From: Smittia aterrima | Taxonomy: Eukaryota > Arthropoda > Insecta > Diptera > Chironomidae | Direction of reading: 5' to 3' | Length of the DNA stretch: 64,000 bases | Assembly (NCBI GenBank): GCA_033063855.1 | Contig: CP093831.1 | Span: 682,001-746,000, forward strand | Shown: positions 11,723 through 26,810 of the stretch, piece after piece | Layout of the letters: every line of letters begins with the position of its first letter | Numbering within the stretch: position 1 is the first letter of the stretch | The notes under the pieces: model-generated | What the model was told of the DNA's origin: nothing | The model's database searches: none | What the model saw: the letters and a program-made list of their open reading frames with translations, nothing else | Made by a program: the position numbers and the translations under genes

Positions 11723-14700
11723 GTAATTATTCGCCTTTTAATTCAAATACAAATTCGCCGTAAATTTTAGAATCCCTCGAGAAGAAAAGAAAAATCATTT
11801 TTCGTAATTTAATAAAACTAACTTTACGTGCGTAACTTTTAATCCACCCGCGATTTGTTGGGCTTTGAAAATTATTCACGTTTCCTACCCAAAACGAGAG
11901 AGAGTGAAATTTTCTTAATTTATTCATGTTTTCAATTAAGGCGAAAGTCGTTGACTGAGAATATTTACGTCGCGAAATGTTCTGTCGTCCTAATTGTAAT
12001 TATTTCTTGTTGCCTCGTTTATGTATTTTTCTCGCCGCGCTTTTTTTTCTTCCTTTTCTTATATAGTCAAGGACGAAATGCGGTTCTTATGTACTTTACT
12101 CGCCCCGTAACAAGGATTTTCTCTCCTTCCGCGCTTTTCTTTCTGTTTCTCATGACGAGAAGCACAAAAAAATATCAACAAAAAATCGTAAAATGTCGCA
12201 GACAATGAAAAGTTTTTTTTCTTTCCTTTTCATTCAACAAGGATTTTTCTCTCATTTTCACCGATGCGATTTTAATTAATTTTCTTCTTCGTGAATGAGA
12301 AAAAAGTCTTTAAGGGATTTCCTCTCCTCGTCTGTCTCTCATTGCTGTTTTCAATGTCGCCGGTTCGCTGTGGGCAAAAGTTTCCACGCGGATTTCCAAA
12401 ATGCGATATAAATTAATCTTCAACCTTTGTGTAAATGATTTCATCACTGCACCTTTAGTCGAGCGACGCGAGAAATGAGCAGTTTGATAAGCAGCGCGTC
12501 ACTCGTTATCGCTTAGGTCGATTACTAATTTTAATTTGGGTTTGGTTGCTATTTTCTTCTTGGTCAATTATCTCGATTTAGCTCAAAAGTCCGATGAGCA
12601 TTCTCAAAAGCAATCAACGATAAAAAAAACGGCTACGACTCATTGAATCGTACGTGGAAAACTTTGATAATTAAGTCGCGTTGCCTGCTAAATCGCGGCG
12701 TGTTATTTGCTTAGTGATTAGACTCTTTCCTTTCCTGATAAGCCTCGTGATAGCATTTCGTAACATGACTCGACCATTCCAAAAGTATTTCCACTTCGTT
12801 TGTCCACCATTTAAGGTTCACCCGCACCTTTGATAAGGAGAGAGAAAAAAAAATTAAAACACTTTTCAACGCACACAATGAGTTCAGTTTATATTTTATT
12901 TTGTTGTCTACATGGAGGCAAACAATTGATAAGAACAGCCGTTTTTATTTCTTCACCACCATCAAAATGATGACTGAAAGGTAAACAATTCGTACGAGCC
13001 GCGTTTTCAGCTTTATTTGACTGTGTCTTAAGTCGAGACTTGAAAGATCTCTCGAGCTTCAAGATAAATCTTCTTCGCCCTGAGTTCCTTCAACTTTCAA
13101 TGAAAAGAGGAAAAAAAAACTTTCCTCAGACATGTCGATTGTCGCATTGTGGAAATAAAAAAATTTAAATTTTTATCACCTGTTCTAGTTTCAAGTGTGA
13201 CTCAGGCGAAATGAAAAAAATGTGCCCGTCGTTTAATGTGGTCTGGCGTAGCGCTTTTTTTGTCGTTCGTGTTCGAGATAAGAATGAACACATCACAGCC
13301 AATTGCATTTTAATATCAAAGTACAGAAAACAGCGAGTAAAAATAAATCAATACTTTTATTTCTAGTTTTAGTGTTGTTGATAAGCGCGCGAGAGACAAA
13401 AAAGCAAATTCCAAATATCAAAAAATAGGAAAACTCGATGTGACTCGGTTGGGCGGTTTGACGTCGCGCTTATTTAATCAATATCGAAACGATTTCCATG
13501 CCCATCGTGTGATATCGTCAGAACTCACCTCCGCTGGTCATAAAAGTTGCATACACTCACTGTTCGATAGCAAAGTTATGCTGATTTATGAATTTTCGTA
13601 TTCGCTGGTGTTGGCCTGCGTTGTCTTACAGAAGAAACAAAAGCGGGGCAGCCGTTTCTCGTCGGGAATCGATCAAACTTTCTGTGCCCCGTAAAAAAAC
13701 TGATGTTTTATGTGCTTCCGAATTGGGAAAGTTTTCTCTCCGCAAAATAACGAAGGAACACATTTTTCTTTTGTCTTATGGTCGAAGTCAGTCGGAAGAA
13801 ATATTTTCAGTGGTGGAAATTTATTCAATATTTGACGAGGCGAACGGGCCCGCAGGCATAAAGACTGAAACATCATTCATATCGGGTAACAGGATGGGAA
13901 AAGTTTTATCTTTTATTGGCATTTAGCGGAACTTTTCCTATTTCAGTGGTGGACTTAAATTGACTTTCGGTAGTTTATCTTACGAAAAATTCTGCAAACT
14001 AAACTTTTTTATGAATCGATGAGAGATTAGCCACGACACGATCGTCAAATGAAGTTTTTTTATGAGCGAATAAAGTAAAGTTTGACTTATGCTTGAAGAG
14101 GGTCATCGTCTCTTGCTGATATTCGAGATCATCTTTGCACGATAAAATAAAACGATCTTGAGGACTTAACAGAAATCTTCAATAGAGAACAGCTCGATTC
14201 TTATGTTAAACATTTTTTTATGCAAACTAGTTGCAGAATGTCGCGCTGAGTTGTACTGGCGAAGCAAGAAGAGCCCCAAAACATGACTTTTAAACTTTTA
14301 TTCTCTTGGAGGTCGCTAGCGGGGGACACAGTGAGGTCTCGAAGCGCCCCTACCACCAACAAACAAATAAAACGTTGTTTCGGGGACAATTGCATGGCAA
14401 ACAATTATTAATGTCATGCTGTAAAATAACAATAAAATCAACGAAAAGCAAAGACAATGTCCTAAGTTGAACAACTTTTATTTGCTCATGAAACGATATT
14501 CGGAATTATTAGTGGAACTTTGAACCCTTTTAGCGAGTTGAACATGTTGTAATCGTTAAATCTAATGGGAAGCAAGAGAGAGAAAATAAAACCTAAGGAG
14601 CTCGCTCGGTTAAGAAAACGATTCACGATGTCAAAGGTTGGCCTGTTCTGTCCCTTCGACGCATTAAACGCGATACGAGGAAGAAGAAAAAAGTTAAACA

Positions 14701-17700
14701 TGAAGAAAATTTGTTTCGTGTCGTGTGGTCGAAATGCACAAAGCAGCGGCCAGTCGAGAGTGAAACAAACAACGAACTCATTCATTCAGATTTCTTAATG
14801 CTTGATTTATTGGAATAAACGTTCCTTCTGAGCCGAAACAATGCTTAAGACGGCATTGTAGCTCTCGGCCCGAGCACTGAGAGGATGCTCGATCTTATGT
14901 AAAATTATTGTTGATGCAACTTGAACATCTCTAGAAGTGCAATCGAATGGAACGGAAGTCAACTCTTCTTTCCCGTTCGAGCTGCCCTCTCCCGCGAGAT
15001 GCAAGTAAAGCTCCAACCCAAAAAACAAGAAGAAAATAAGTTGACAATGTAACAGTTAAAAAAGAAGTTGAATATTGGAATTTAAATTAAATAATAAGAA
15101 GGAGAATCGAAGAGAAGAAATCAATGCGGAAAATATCTTCTTTCTGCTCTAATTATAAGTTTACTTGTTATGCTTGGAAGTCACTCAATCGGCAGAGAAG
15201 CGGAGAGAAGCATAAATGATATCCGAATGGACTTTTATTACAACTCAGAATATCTTCAAGCGACTCGCGACTTCAAATAAAATTCAAGTAAAACAAACAA
15301 ACCCAAATAGCCTCTTTGTTGTGTTTTATGCTTCATTAAGTTCATTTCTGATATTCTACCGTTAAAAATAAATTCAATTCTTTATTACCGCTTTGTCAAT
15401 CCGAAGCTTTGGTTGACAATCGATGAGGAAAGAATTATTGTTTTTCCATAATTGAAGAGATTGCAAGGCTAAGAAAATCATTCTTGACATCAATTCCTTC
15501 TCGCACGTTGAGATTTACCAACTCAACCCTTGAAAGAAAGAAGAAACGACCAGCATCCTACCTGAGAACGAACGGCAGAAGGGGTTACTGTGTCGTCAAA
15601 GCTGAAATTTATACCTCGCGCTATTTGGAAACGTGTGCGATACTCACATTGGCGAAATTAATTTCTCGGGGATCTTTCGGAATTTACGAAGGATTTTGTG
15701 TGAGTCGCGAACTAACCGGAAACACAGAAAGTGAGTGGATGAAGTTTTAATAGCACGCGACACGGTGTCGTTGAGTTACTCTCACGGGAATTCACCTCGA
15801 CGCAATTCACGAGTCATTATCAGCTCTTATCATCAACTAATTTTCGCAATTTAACGTCGCGACCGAACATAACAGCGAAATATTGTATTTCAAGACGGAA
15901 AAAGTTTTCTCCACGCTTCTCGACTCTTCAGTGTCGAGGAAAAAACAATTTTCAGCTGATTTTAAAACTCCACAAATCTTGGTGGAGTGAGTTTGTGTAT
16001 TTTTTATTTTCCTTCGAACCTTGCCCGTCCTTTTGCCTTAATAAACATTTTTTTATTTGCTTAATGTACAATGGTCGATGGGAGTGTTGGAAGATTTATT
16101 CTTTATATAACGATCAGCACCAACACAAACTCAAAGCAGAGATTTCCTCTCCTTTTCCCTGAGTTGATTTACAAGAAGGAAAACTTCTCCTCTCAACGTT
16201 TTGCGATGCTCTCGTTCGCCATCACAAGGCAGAGTGCGCTGCTGTTTCAAAATTGCACGATATTTCTCTGTTGATTCATCGAATGCATTGATTGAAGCAA
16301 ATTACCTCAAATTATCGACGCGCGGATGTTCAACAAGCTTGACGGTTGGAAAAAATGATGTCAAAGACTTGTTAAAGTGTTGGCAGCACGAAATGAAATC
16401 ATTCCTTTCCAATTAAAGCATCAAAGTCGACGCTTTGAGTGATGGATCAGCGCGGCTAATTAAATTATTAGCTTAATCACAACGCGGCGCTGAGAATCGT
16501 GATCAACTTCAGTCGATTCTCTTCTCGATATTTGCCCCGCAGACGCATAATGAAGCTCACATCTCCATTGCTTGCCTACGATCTTCGTACTCAGTTTGTT
16601 TATGCAAATGAATTAATTCGACGAAACGAAAAATGAATTCGCCTCTCGACTCTCTATAATTTAAACTCGTATGAATCAAGAGTCACACCTTCCTTTGCAA
16701 TACATGGACTTACGAATTGTTGTCGAATGAGTAAAACGACGACGACGGGGCTTCAAGGCTATTTTCGCGCGGCGGGCATTAAGCATTCATAATTGAATCG
16801 CGTAAAGTAATTCATTAAACACACACGCAAGTTGTGACTTCGAGTGCCCAAACACAATCCCCCGAAATGAAAATCATTGGCCGAAATCCGACATTGCCAT
16901 AAAAGGCCGAAATCTCACGTCGCGCTCGCTGATTCGCATTTACAAAAAGTTGAATTTTTTATTCCATTGCCAAAACAAGAGTCAATTCGACTTCATTTTG
17001 TGTGTGACACACAGCTCGAATCTCATGTTTTCTGAATTAAATGTTCGCGCGATGGTGGCCGAGAGTTGCGAGGCGAAAAGAAGAATAAAGCGTCTGGCTT
17101 TTTATCTCCAACGTCATCGTTGATGATTAATCGTTTGTCGTGTGTGTGGACAACAAACTGATAAGCAACGAGTCAAATCCAAGATGAGAAAACAATTGTT
17201 TCAATATGAAAAAGTTTTCATGTCGTCTTCATTTATCAAGTTACACTCTCTCGGTTTGATATGAAATTAGATGTCGACGATTCGCTTAGCGACAAATAAA
17301 GTTTCCTCGGAAAAAACAAAGAATTTCCGTCAGTGACTCATTCACTTATTGACAAGCATGGGCGGCAGAATAAGTCGATAAGTTTTGATTAATCGAATAA
17401 TTAACAAATCACTAATTTTCGCTTCGTGATTCAAGCCAGGAATTGCATTTAATTGGAGCTCTCTTGCCATTCAGGTAATTATACCGTTCCACTCGTTCCG
17501 ACTGCTGCTAAATAACGGTCAAAGTGGCTGAGTGCATGATGGCAACAAACAATTGTTGTTTTAGACAATTTAAATAATTAATTGAGATCTTTATGCCAAT
17601 TCTCACTGCACAGCATCCACGAATAGGTTTGCAACCGCAGAAGAAAAAACTTGATGAAAATTGCATCTGAATAATTAAATTTTTAATTCTAATGCACACC

Positions 17701-20700
17701 GGAGGAGAAAAGAGAGAGATGGAGTCACTGAAAAGTTGAGTTACACAATGGACCAGTGAACGGTAGAAATTGAGCCCAGATGAGCAAATCCCCCAGTGAG
17801 AAAATCCGCATCAAGTGAACTTTCTAATTGAATTGATCGCGCTCGCGCCCAACTCACCATCTGGGTTCCATTTCTCTATTTTTTTGCTCTCGCTACAGAA
17901 AGCACAGCCAATTTAATGCATTTTTATGTAAAAAGTTCGTGAGAACCCGATGATAATCATCCGAGAGTCGCGATGTGCCACGGTAAACTTTTTTCTTTCA
18001 TTTCCACAGCCACGGAGAGCTCCACTTCATTTGTGGGCTTCACTTTTTCACATGAGAGTTCATAACTCTTTTTTTGCTGCTTCTGCTTGCACAAACTTTT
18101 GTTTATGTGACGATTTTTTTTCGTCTTTGCTTTTGTCGAATTGAGCGACGAAGGCAAAAGTCTTGTAACAATGGATTTGGGTTTGCTGAATGGACTTGAA
18201 TGGTCAGAGAGGAGAAAGGGAATTGCACTTTACGGTAGTTCGCATTGTTATCCCTCGAACCTGACTCGTCCACCCTTTTTCGTCGAGAAAGTTTTTTTTT
18301 CTCACAGTCCTCGCTACAAAAGAAATTTAATTTCATTAGAAAAGCGTTCTCAATAAAAACGGTAAATCCATTTCAAGAAGAAGGAGAGAAGGTCAGACGA
18401 GTGATTGGCATAAATTCATCTCCACCTGCAATATTTTCCCATGATCTCTCTCCTCATCAAAATGCGATCCGATCGTTCTCCGCTTCGCTAAGTTGATCGA
18501 AGACGAGAAAGCCTTTTGGACAAATTAAATTTTATTTTATTGTATTGCGAAGGACTCGATGCGGGCATAAAACGCAGAAAATCTGTTGAATCTCAAAGCA
18601 AAGAAGACGAAAAAGGATATTTTAGTAAACATTCCTTTATCCGCTCCTTAAGCATTCAACATGTGGCTACACAGCGTAGCTGAACGGAATTTTATGGGTC
18701 ATCTCGTCTTTCCTTTCTCCAGACATTTTTTGACCTGCTCTGTTTTCAAACATCATGCGATCAAATTGGACAATAAAATCTCTTTGATAGTCGAAATGGA
18801 TTTAAGTTTCGTGTATGCCCAATGATGTTTCCTTCAGATTATCCTTCGGGTTCGTGTTTTTGTTTGGCGTTGGATCGTATAATGTTACACAAGGTTCTCC
18901 TCTTCGTCCTGAAACAACAAAGAAACGGGAAACAAGTGTTTCTAGTTGGTAGAGTGAAATATTTTATGTGAGAACCGTAAATCATTTCTTATGCAAATCG
19001 ATCGAGATAATTAATTTAAATTGGACGTTAATGGCATCGTAAATCGACTGTATTTAAAGCCCTTTAGCAAGAGGCTCCTGTACTCACCAAAACTCAACGT
19101 TCAAGCTATTAATTTCTCGCTATAAATCAATGCGACAGCGATGACGGAGAAAACATATTCAGTGGAGTCAGTCGCTTATTAAAAAGCCCATCAAATCCTA
19201 TGCCACATGAAAACATAAAAAAAAGTCGAAACTCTCTTTACCCGGCGAGATTAATTTTTATTAAAATTAAATTGAAAAAGGCAGAAAAAGTGTACTTGAT
19301 CAACGAGCGAAGCTAGAAACGACCACAAAATGCATCAAGAGCTAAGAGATATTAAAATTTATTGCTTTCAAGCTCTGCACACACAAAAAAAAAGATTATG
19401 TGGCATGGTAGACATTTATGTTGAAAACATCAGCGAAACAAATTAATTATCGATCTTAAGAAGGTAAAAAGACTTTTCTCGAGTCCGCAAGAGGAGAAGT
19501 TATGGGCAAAAACGGCAGCTAATCAGAGGCCGAGTCGAAGAGAAACATGTAAACAAGCGCCATAAATAAGCCATTGAATCAGCAGAGTCTGACAAAACTA
19601 TTTTGCATATAAGTACAATAATAAAGTTAATAACGTAATCAAGATTAAATTTATTATTTAAAATCAATTTAAATCTCCTTAATTTGTTTAAGCCGCGCAT
19701 GCACTCGCCGACTTGACTTCTCTATCAGTCGCCCGATGGCTTTTTAAATGCCTTTGTTGGTCGTTCTCTCTCTCTCTCGCTTTCCGCGAACAAAAAAATA
19801 AAGATTAACGACGTTTTTTCTCCTTCCTTACGTTTCCCGCGAGTGCTCGCGAAGTCAATAAATAAAGAAATAAATTATTGTGTTTTAGCAATTCGACAAC
19901 GGCAACGAAAGAACTTTTTTTTTAATATGCAAACCAACAAAACTATTTTCAAGTTGCGAGCATAAAAAACATGAAAACTTTACAAGGCTTGGGTTCCAGT
20001 GACGCCTCTCTCACTTTTTGCGCGTGGACATTGTTGTCGATTCAATGATTCAAAGAGTCGTTGAAATGTGTTCATTAAGTCGAAAGAGGTTTATGACTTA
20101 ATTTTTATGATTTGCTTGCAATTGCAAAAAGTTCTGGCGAAGTTTCCGCTCGCTTTACAACAAGAAAGCGCATTATGAGGTCATGCGCGGCTATCAAATA
20201 ATTAACATCTCGAAACTCTCGAATAGACAAAGTTTTCTGTTCGAACATGAACAGAATCTAAATTGGGCGGAAAATGGATTTAAATGAGAAATCAGTGCAT
20301 CAATTGTTTCATTCCGGTCGAATATGGAAATGAGTAACATCGGACCAAAGCAGAAACCTTCACAATGGTGCACATGTTTCATTCCTTTAGCCAAACTTGG
20401 AACAAATCGACCGTGAGAAATTCTATGGTAATTTTCTGTCTTTTTCCTTTTCGCCAAAAGCGATACAAGAGCATCGTCGTCGTCGACGTTTTTGGCCTTT
20501 GAAGTCTTGTGCGGCATGAATTTTGTTTATCAAAATCGTTCAGTTTGTCTCCTAATGATGGTCGTCGTTTTGGTCTTTTGTAAAGCAAATGGACTAAAAA
20601 TGAGCTCAACAGTGACAAATTCCTCAACGTTTATGCTCTCGATTCTTCAGTCCGAGATGATTTATGGAATCAACTCTTTTCACTTCGGCTTTTGAATGAA

Positions 20701-23700
20701 AACATTTTTCGGTGACGATCACAAGGTGGACGAGTCACAATGGACAAAAGGTTGACAATTTTCGATGGTTTAAGAGACGAGAGGGAGAAAATTCACATGA
20801 ATATCTTTCGATTCTTGCGGTTTCATCGTCACAGAAATTTCTTTTGGTCGTTAGAGCATCATCATTGAAGTTTAAATCTTCTCAGGTTCGATGCATTCAC
20901 ATGACGGCTCGTTTCCCTGACCAGAGACAATAACCGCAATGTGTGAAACAATCTCTCGTTTCTTGCCTTCGCGAATCTCTCATTCAATTAGCGAGATGTT
21001 TTGAATGCTTCACGTCAAGTCTTGGGCGCGCTCATCTGATTAATATTCACTTCACTTCTGATTTGAATTTTCTATAAAGTCAGAATCATCCATTGAGGTG
21101 ATAAAGTTATCCGCTACTCCATCGCGTGTCTTCTCATCATAAATTAATTTAATGACCGCATGGTTATAAACACATCAACTCACTCGCATTGGCTTCACAC
21201 ACCGCGCGACTCGCGACGCAAAGAATAAAACAAAAAAGGCGGAGAAGACGATCTTTCCATGCGTAAGTGAGCACGCTGTTCATTCATGCCCGTCCATCGC
21301 ATGTATCCATCTAATTCTAATTGTTTGTTTGTTTGTTATTTCTACGAAGACAAGACCAAAGCAGGCGGAAAAATTGTAATCGCTGCGACTTACAAGCGAA
21401 TGAACAAGCAAAGTCCGAAGAAAAAAAAAGAAATCACTTGAAACATCTTCGAGATAAAGAAACCCAGCGAATAGAAATATCTTCTGCGTTTTGTCATTCG
21501 GAACTCTTTTAATGTTTAATGAGAAGCACTAACTGGGGGGAAGCAAACGCTAAGTCAAAGCGTAAAAGAGAGAGAAGATTATCGCTTGCTAATCTTTATT
21601 ATTGTTTCCATTCGCTGTTATATTAGTTGCCATCTCTCCAACTATCGTCTTAATTAATTAAGCTAGAGGAGAAGAGAAAGAAAGCAGCCTCGTTCCAGAT
21701 GTGAATGCTTTGTTCCGTATTCGGAAGAATCTCCTCTGCATGCGACTTCGTAAGATGTTTGGACGGTAACAATAAAGCAGCAAACGAACGACGTGAGCTT
21801 AGTAATTGGTGAGAAAGTTCTCATTAATTAAGAAAAAAAAACTTATCGAAATTGCCTGTCTCTGTCTCTCTTACACTTTGCCTTCTTGCACTTTTGTGCA
21901 TTTTTATGATTTTCGCGCGATCTTTAAATGTCGTGTTAGATGAAGGTTTCTGCAAGCGGCTTTCGAAAGACTTTATTATTGCACGTTGCCCTAGAATAAT
22001 TATGATGAGTTGCAACAAAAGACACTTAAGATGCAACGGAATTTTAATGATAAGAATTGCGCAAAGCTCATTGATGACGACGCTTCATTGACCAAATAAG
22101 GCGAAGCATTCAATTAGCTACTTAATTAGTTATCAAACTACAAACTCTGCAGTCGCCTGTCATCTCCATTCATCAGCTTCCGTCATCTCTCCTCTCACAA
22201 CTGACAAATCCCTTCTTTATTATGTAAATCTTTCACCTCAAGTCGCGCAACATTAACTGACTGTGACTATCGATGACGACTCAACATTGGCGCAAGAAGC
22301 ATAAATGTTTATTGCCAAAGCAGAATCAATTCATTAATTGAAAGATGCAATTGAACAAAGAAGAAGAAAACGAGGCACTTTCCCGAAAGTATATCGTGAG
22401 AATATTTTTCATTTCTCTATTTCCGAGGCTCTTGCTGCAAAAAAATAAATAAAAAGCTGCAACGAGATCGCTTCGACTTTGCAGCATAAACGTTTACAAT
22501 TAGATGATTTATTAACTAATAGGAAGCATTTAATCCAAAGCGAAAGGCATAAGAAGGTAGACGAGGCTTAATACGAGTGAGATTCTGTACATTAGTCTTG
22601 CAATTGCTCAAATCATTTCACATTGTGGTTGAAACGATCTTATCACATTTTCTTTACATTTGAGGTGATCGCCCAATTATCCGCCACCAAAATGCAAATA
22701 AATTTACATAAGAAGGTTTGCTCTAGAAAGCGCTGAAGCATCAGACAACACCACAAAGCGCCAGCAATTACCAGCAGCTTTGAAGATTTAATGGATAGTG
22801 AAGTAGTAAAGCTGTTTGACGGTTACTTTTTGTTTGTTTTAACATTAAAGCTTTTATTTATTGCCTAAGCTCGATTCCTGGCAGTGGCGCACAAAGCAGC
22901 TTCTCGTCTACCTTAAGACACATCACTGGCTTTTTGCTTAAATTCTATTTTCATTGGCATTTGGCTTGCAATTTTTGTAATCGAGAATGTTAAAGGCGCA
23001 ACCTTACATTGAGATCTTCTCGTTTCATGAAATCCGCTCGCGTCATATTGGCGATTGCATAAACTTCGTATCGGGCTTGGAAAATCTCATGACAGCCATA
23101 AAGAGAGATCGAGATATTTTGTTTCCTAATTGACCGCATCGACTGTCATTACGAGAATGAAGAAAATGAAGCGAAGGGAGAGAGAGAGAAGCATGTAAAA
23201 TTATTAAATATCGAGCGAAACGATCGGCGGCGGCGTTTTGCAATTGCATAAACAATTGTCAAGTTTCTCATTATTTCTTGGTTTGTCCACAAGGCAATTG
23301 AAATGAATCGATTTCCTCTTTGCCCAAGAGAGAGATCAAGTGTCAGAACCCACGTTCGACTAACTATGAACGATTTATGCATCAATTACATGGCATCAAG
23401 CAATTTCATCAGTTCAGGCTCCCACGCTTCGGTTCGGCAACCCCAAAGCGAGCCCTTCTCCTCCCATGTCACTGTTGTTTTGCGGCATTTGATGGTCATT
23501 GAGAATTATGTTTCCATCTCGCGACGCTATTCTTCATTGAATTTAATCTGCATCTTTCGCTTGAGCAAAGAGCCGAGCAGAGAGAGAGATTACGATCAGC
23601 GCTTGAAGTTTTCTTCTCTTCGCTTTTGTGCTTGCAGCGTTGACCGCAAGCCGTATGAATGTTTTTTTTTTTGCTTTTCAGTTCGTGGCTCCTTCATGCA

Positions 23701-26580
23701 CTCTCATCTGACATTGTCGTCGTCGTTTTTTTTCCGCACTACGAGATTAAGAAATTGCGATATATTTATCGTCTCAGCTCTCGCTGTTGTTATAAATTTT
23801 CTGTATTTTTTTCGGTTTCACTTGGTGAATGATTACATGCAGTTATGGCATCTGATTGCGCTTCTGTTTTGCCATTTAATGTCGTGTAAGCGAGTGAAGC
23901 GAAGAAAAAAAATGATTTAATATTTTTTTCTCTCCTCCAGTTGCCTTGTGTGCGCGCTTGAATCATCTCTTAAGCATGAATCGTTAATCGCTATGATCGA
24001 TAGATAACGAAACCTGTGCGCTTATAATTTATCGATTACTTTATTCTCTCTCTCTCTCTTTAGTTTGAATTGTATAAATTTACTTAGTGACATCGAATCC
24101 ATTTAATTAAGTTATAAATTCTTCTTAATGTGTCGTCTGCCTTCTTAAATTGTTTTTCTTTCATTCGATTTCTTCTTCATCGGGTGACTAAGCTGAGTTT
24201 GCTTTGAAAAGCCTAAACGTTCCTTCGAAAGATAAAACAAACTGCCAGCAATCATGAAACTTACCTTTGACTGCTATCAATGAATGTTTAGCATTGAAAG
24301 TCCACCAAGCTCAGAAGGAAGGGAAAAAGTCTCAGAAGAACTGCATGAAAGCTGTGGCTAAGCCATTTATAATGAGTGCAATTTTCCAAGTCAAGCCAAG
24401 AGAACGAAGAGATTTGCATAAAGAAGTTCTTCATGACGACAGTCGTCGAGTCGCTGAGTCAAGTCGAGCGACGACGAGAGTAGAAGAAGAAAGAAGAGCA
24501 GCCGACAAAGAGTCATCCGAATGGCATAAACGGGAAAGAATAATGACTTTCCATGCCTTTTCATCTCTCAAGTCTCTCGAATATTTTCCAAATACACACA
24601 ACGAATGGTCAGACGTTTCGCAAGATTATTTAATTTTGCATGTCGTTCACTCGAAAGCGGGAGATGATTGATGACGAATTTCGGAGAAAATTTCCTTTGA
24701 TTCTTCGGCTTGTTCGTGTCGCACATGCTGATGATGATCTCATTTAGCATTGAGCATTGTGACCCATAAAGTTACGTAAAGATAACACGCAACAGTAAAA
24801 GTTATGCTTTTGGCAAATAAACTCATCACGAAGAGACGAAGAGCAAAGGAGGAAACAGAAAGAAAAGAATTTATTGCAAGATGCCTCTGAAGCAAGCAAA
24901 GAAATCAGTGGGACTCCAACTCCCATTCAACATAAACCACAATGTTTCAAAACAAATCTAAACGTTTTCATAAACAGATCATAAAACTGTTTGTTGCTAA
25001 TTGTTCCAAAAGGATCTTCGGACTTTCTTTTGTCCTTTCGTTTGCTCCTTCTTCTTCCTCTTGGCCAATTACCGAGACCTGCAATTATGAGAAACGAAAA
25101 TAAACAATAAACTCATAAAAAAGATCTTTGTTTGGCAATTCAAATGTCCATCAGTCGCTTCGACGGTGGAATCGGGTAGGCGTTGTTGCTATGAGAAAGT
25201 GTCCCTTGAACCTCTCTTTCGCTCAATAAAAAATTGTTCAAACTATTCCATTCTCGACGATGGTGAAGCGAAATAAAAAATTACCATCAATAAAAGCGAC
25301 ATGGAAAATGCCTTTTCGGTCTCGGAGGTCTTTGAAGTTTGCTTTTTTCTGCCTTTATTGCCTGTCATAGTTTTTTTTATTATTAAACAAAACAATTGCC
25401 GATATTTTCTTCAGCATTTAATGGAATAATTAGAGCGATCGAGGTGCCATCTAGCTACGTCTCTAAACTGTTGTTAATTATACCTGAGACGCTATAAATT
25501 TCTACATTGTTTCAGCAGTCGAGAGAGAAGAAGGAAAAGAAGGTTTTCTGTTTATACTTTGAATGATTAAGCGATCATAAACTTGTAATAACTTCATGCT
25601 GTGATTGAATTATTTATCATCAATGGAAAACGCTCTGAATTGCTTCGATAATTAGACGAGAGTTAGCTTCTCATTTCAAAGAAGAGTTTTTCTCAGAATT
25701 ATCAAACGAAGTGCGCAACACATTTTCCGCCAAAATCTTGAAACCGTTTCTCGAAACTTGAATCTCGTGGGCAAAAAAATCACGTTTAATAAATATTAAT
25801 TTTAACTTGGGCTCAATTTCCATATAAATAATTCTAATTACATTGAATCTCGTTGCATCCTCGTCAAGTCGAAAACGAAAAAAAAAGTTCTCATTGTTAA
25901 CTTTCAGAAATTGCATACATGAATAAATCTGAGTTCATGCAAGTCTCTTACGCACCTCAAGCTTAAAGATTTTTTTTATGCATGACTGAAGCAAAAAAAC
26001 TATTTTTTACCATCGCATAAAATTAAAAATCATCTCAGATGATGAGAAAAAAAATCACAGAAAGGGAACTACCGTTAGATGCGAGAAAGATTTTATATGC
26101 CACCAGAAGATTCTATCGAAACAAAAGGTGGAAAGAAGAAACCAACGGAGGGAAAGAAAAAAATCTTAGGGATATCAAAATGCGTTGAGAACGGAGAAAA
26201 GAAAAAAATAAACTTCTAATAATGAAAAATAATCACGCACCCCATAAAAAATCATCATCATCCCTTTTTTCCGTGGAAGGTTTTTTTTATATTAAGAAAG
26301 TAGCATCAGAGATAGTCGAGATGATCTCGAGTCTAGGGGTAGCGGAGATTCTACCTGCAAATAAATTTCCTTCGTGATGATGATCGAGTCTTGATTTCTA
26401 CCTGGCCAGTTCGCTTTGCATCTTTCTCGTTCTCTCATGTTGCAGACGGAGAGGGTCGAAATAGTTTTATGTCACCCCTCATGAAACTCAGAGATTTCTT
26501 TTTTGTTGTAATTTTTTTATTTCACTCAAACGATCTACGGCGAGGGCTAGAGGGACGAAAGGAAAAAAGCGATTGAGAAA
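11723..26580 (+). other. Long intron between first exons 1a and 1b
   Basis: This is a 14.9-kb stretch without a supportable exon. The longest frames (117 aa at 11855-12208, 205 aa at 23303-23920, 134 aa at 24267-24671) are rich in Phe, Ser, Arg and Lys, lack domains and are most likely chance. A CT dinucleotide run lies at about 24044-24059. Developmental transcription-factor genes commonly keep enhancers in such introns, but I cannot pinpoint any here from sequence alone. Confidence 0.45.
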
Positions 26581-26587
26581 CATTGGC

Positions 26588-26767
26588 TCAGTGCAATTCG
26601 GACGATCGAAGGATCAACATCGCTCTGAAAAAGCTAGAGAATCGAAAACGAGAGAGTTTTGTGGTTTAATTGTGGACAAAAAGAGAACAAGACGAAGAAG
26701 TCTGAGTGAATGAAAATCAATTTAATTAAGTTTTCGTGTTAAGTTGTGCGGTTTATAGATTGAAATA
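26588..26767 (+). promoter_or_regulatory. Probable internal promoter/5' UTR for exon 1b
   Basis: An Inr-like TCAGTG lies at 26588-26593 without an obvious TATA box. It is followed by leader-like sequence with repeated GAGA and GAAGAAG words up to the ATG at 26768. If 26590 is the start, the leader is about 178 nt. This would be a TATA-less internal promoter, as is usual for developmental regulators in flies. The placement is tentative. Confidence 0.3.
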
Positions 26768-26810
26768 ATGTTATCGACGAGTGAAGATGCTGGATTCAGT
26801 TCATTGAATC
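26768..26810 (+). CDS. Bcl11: BCL11 gene, alternative proximal first coding exon (1b)
   Basis: ATG at 26768 opens 14 codons (MLSTSEDAGFSSLN) plus one base and ends at the strong donor C|GTAAGT. Joined to exon 2 it reads SSLN-P-DSDTGEG, in frame with the first zinc finger. The short acidic and serine-rich start resembles no known targeting signal. It lies 5.0 kb upstream of exon 2 and 15 kb downstream of exon 1a, so the two probably reflect alternative promoters. Confidence 0.6.

Noticed and set aside
23303..23920. 205-codon plus-strand open frame in the BCL11 intron
   Set aside because: It is the longest intronic frame, but rich in Phe, Ser and Arg, without domain, signal peptide or splice partners; a shorter frame overlaps in another register. 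Probably chance.
24267..24671. 134-codon plus-strand frame
   Set aside because: Charged low-complexity content, no homologue recognised and no regulatory context.
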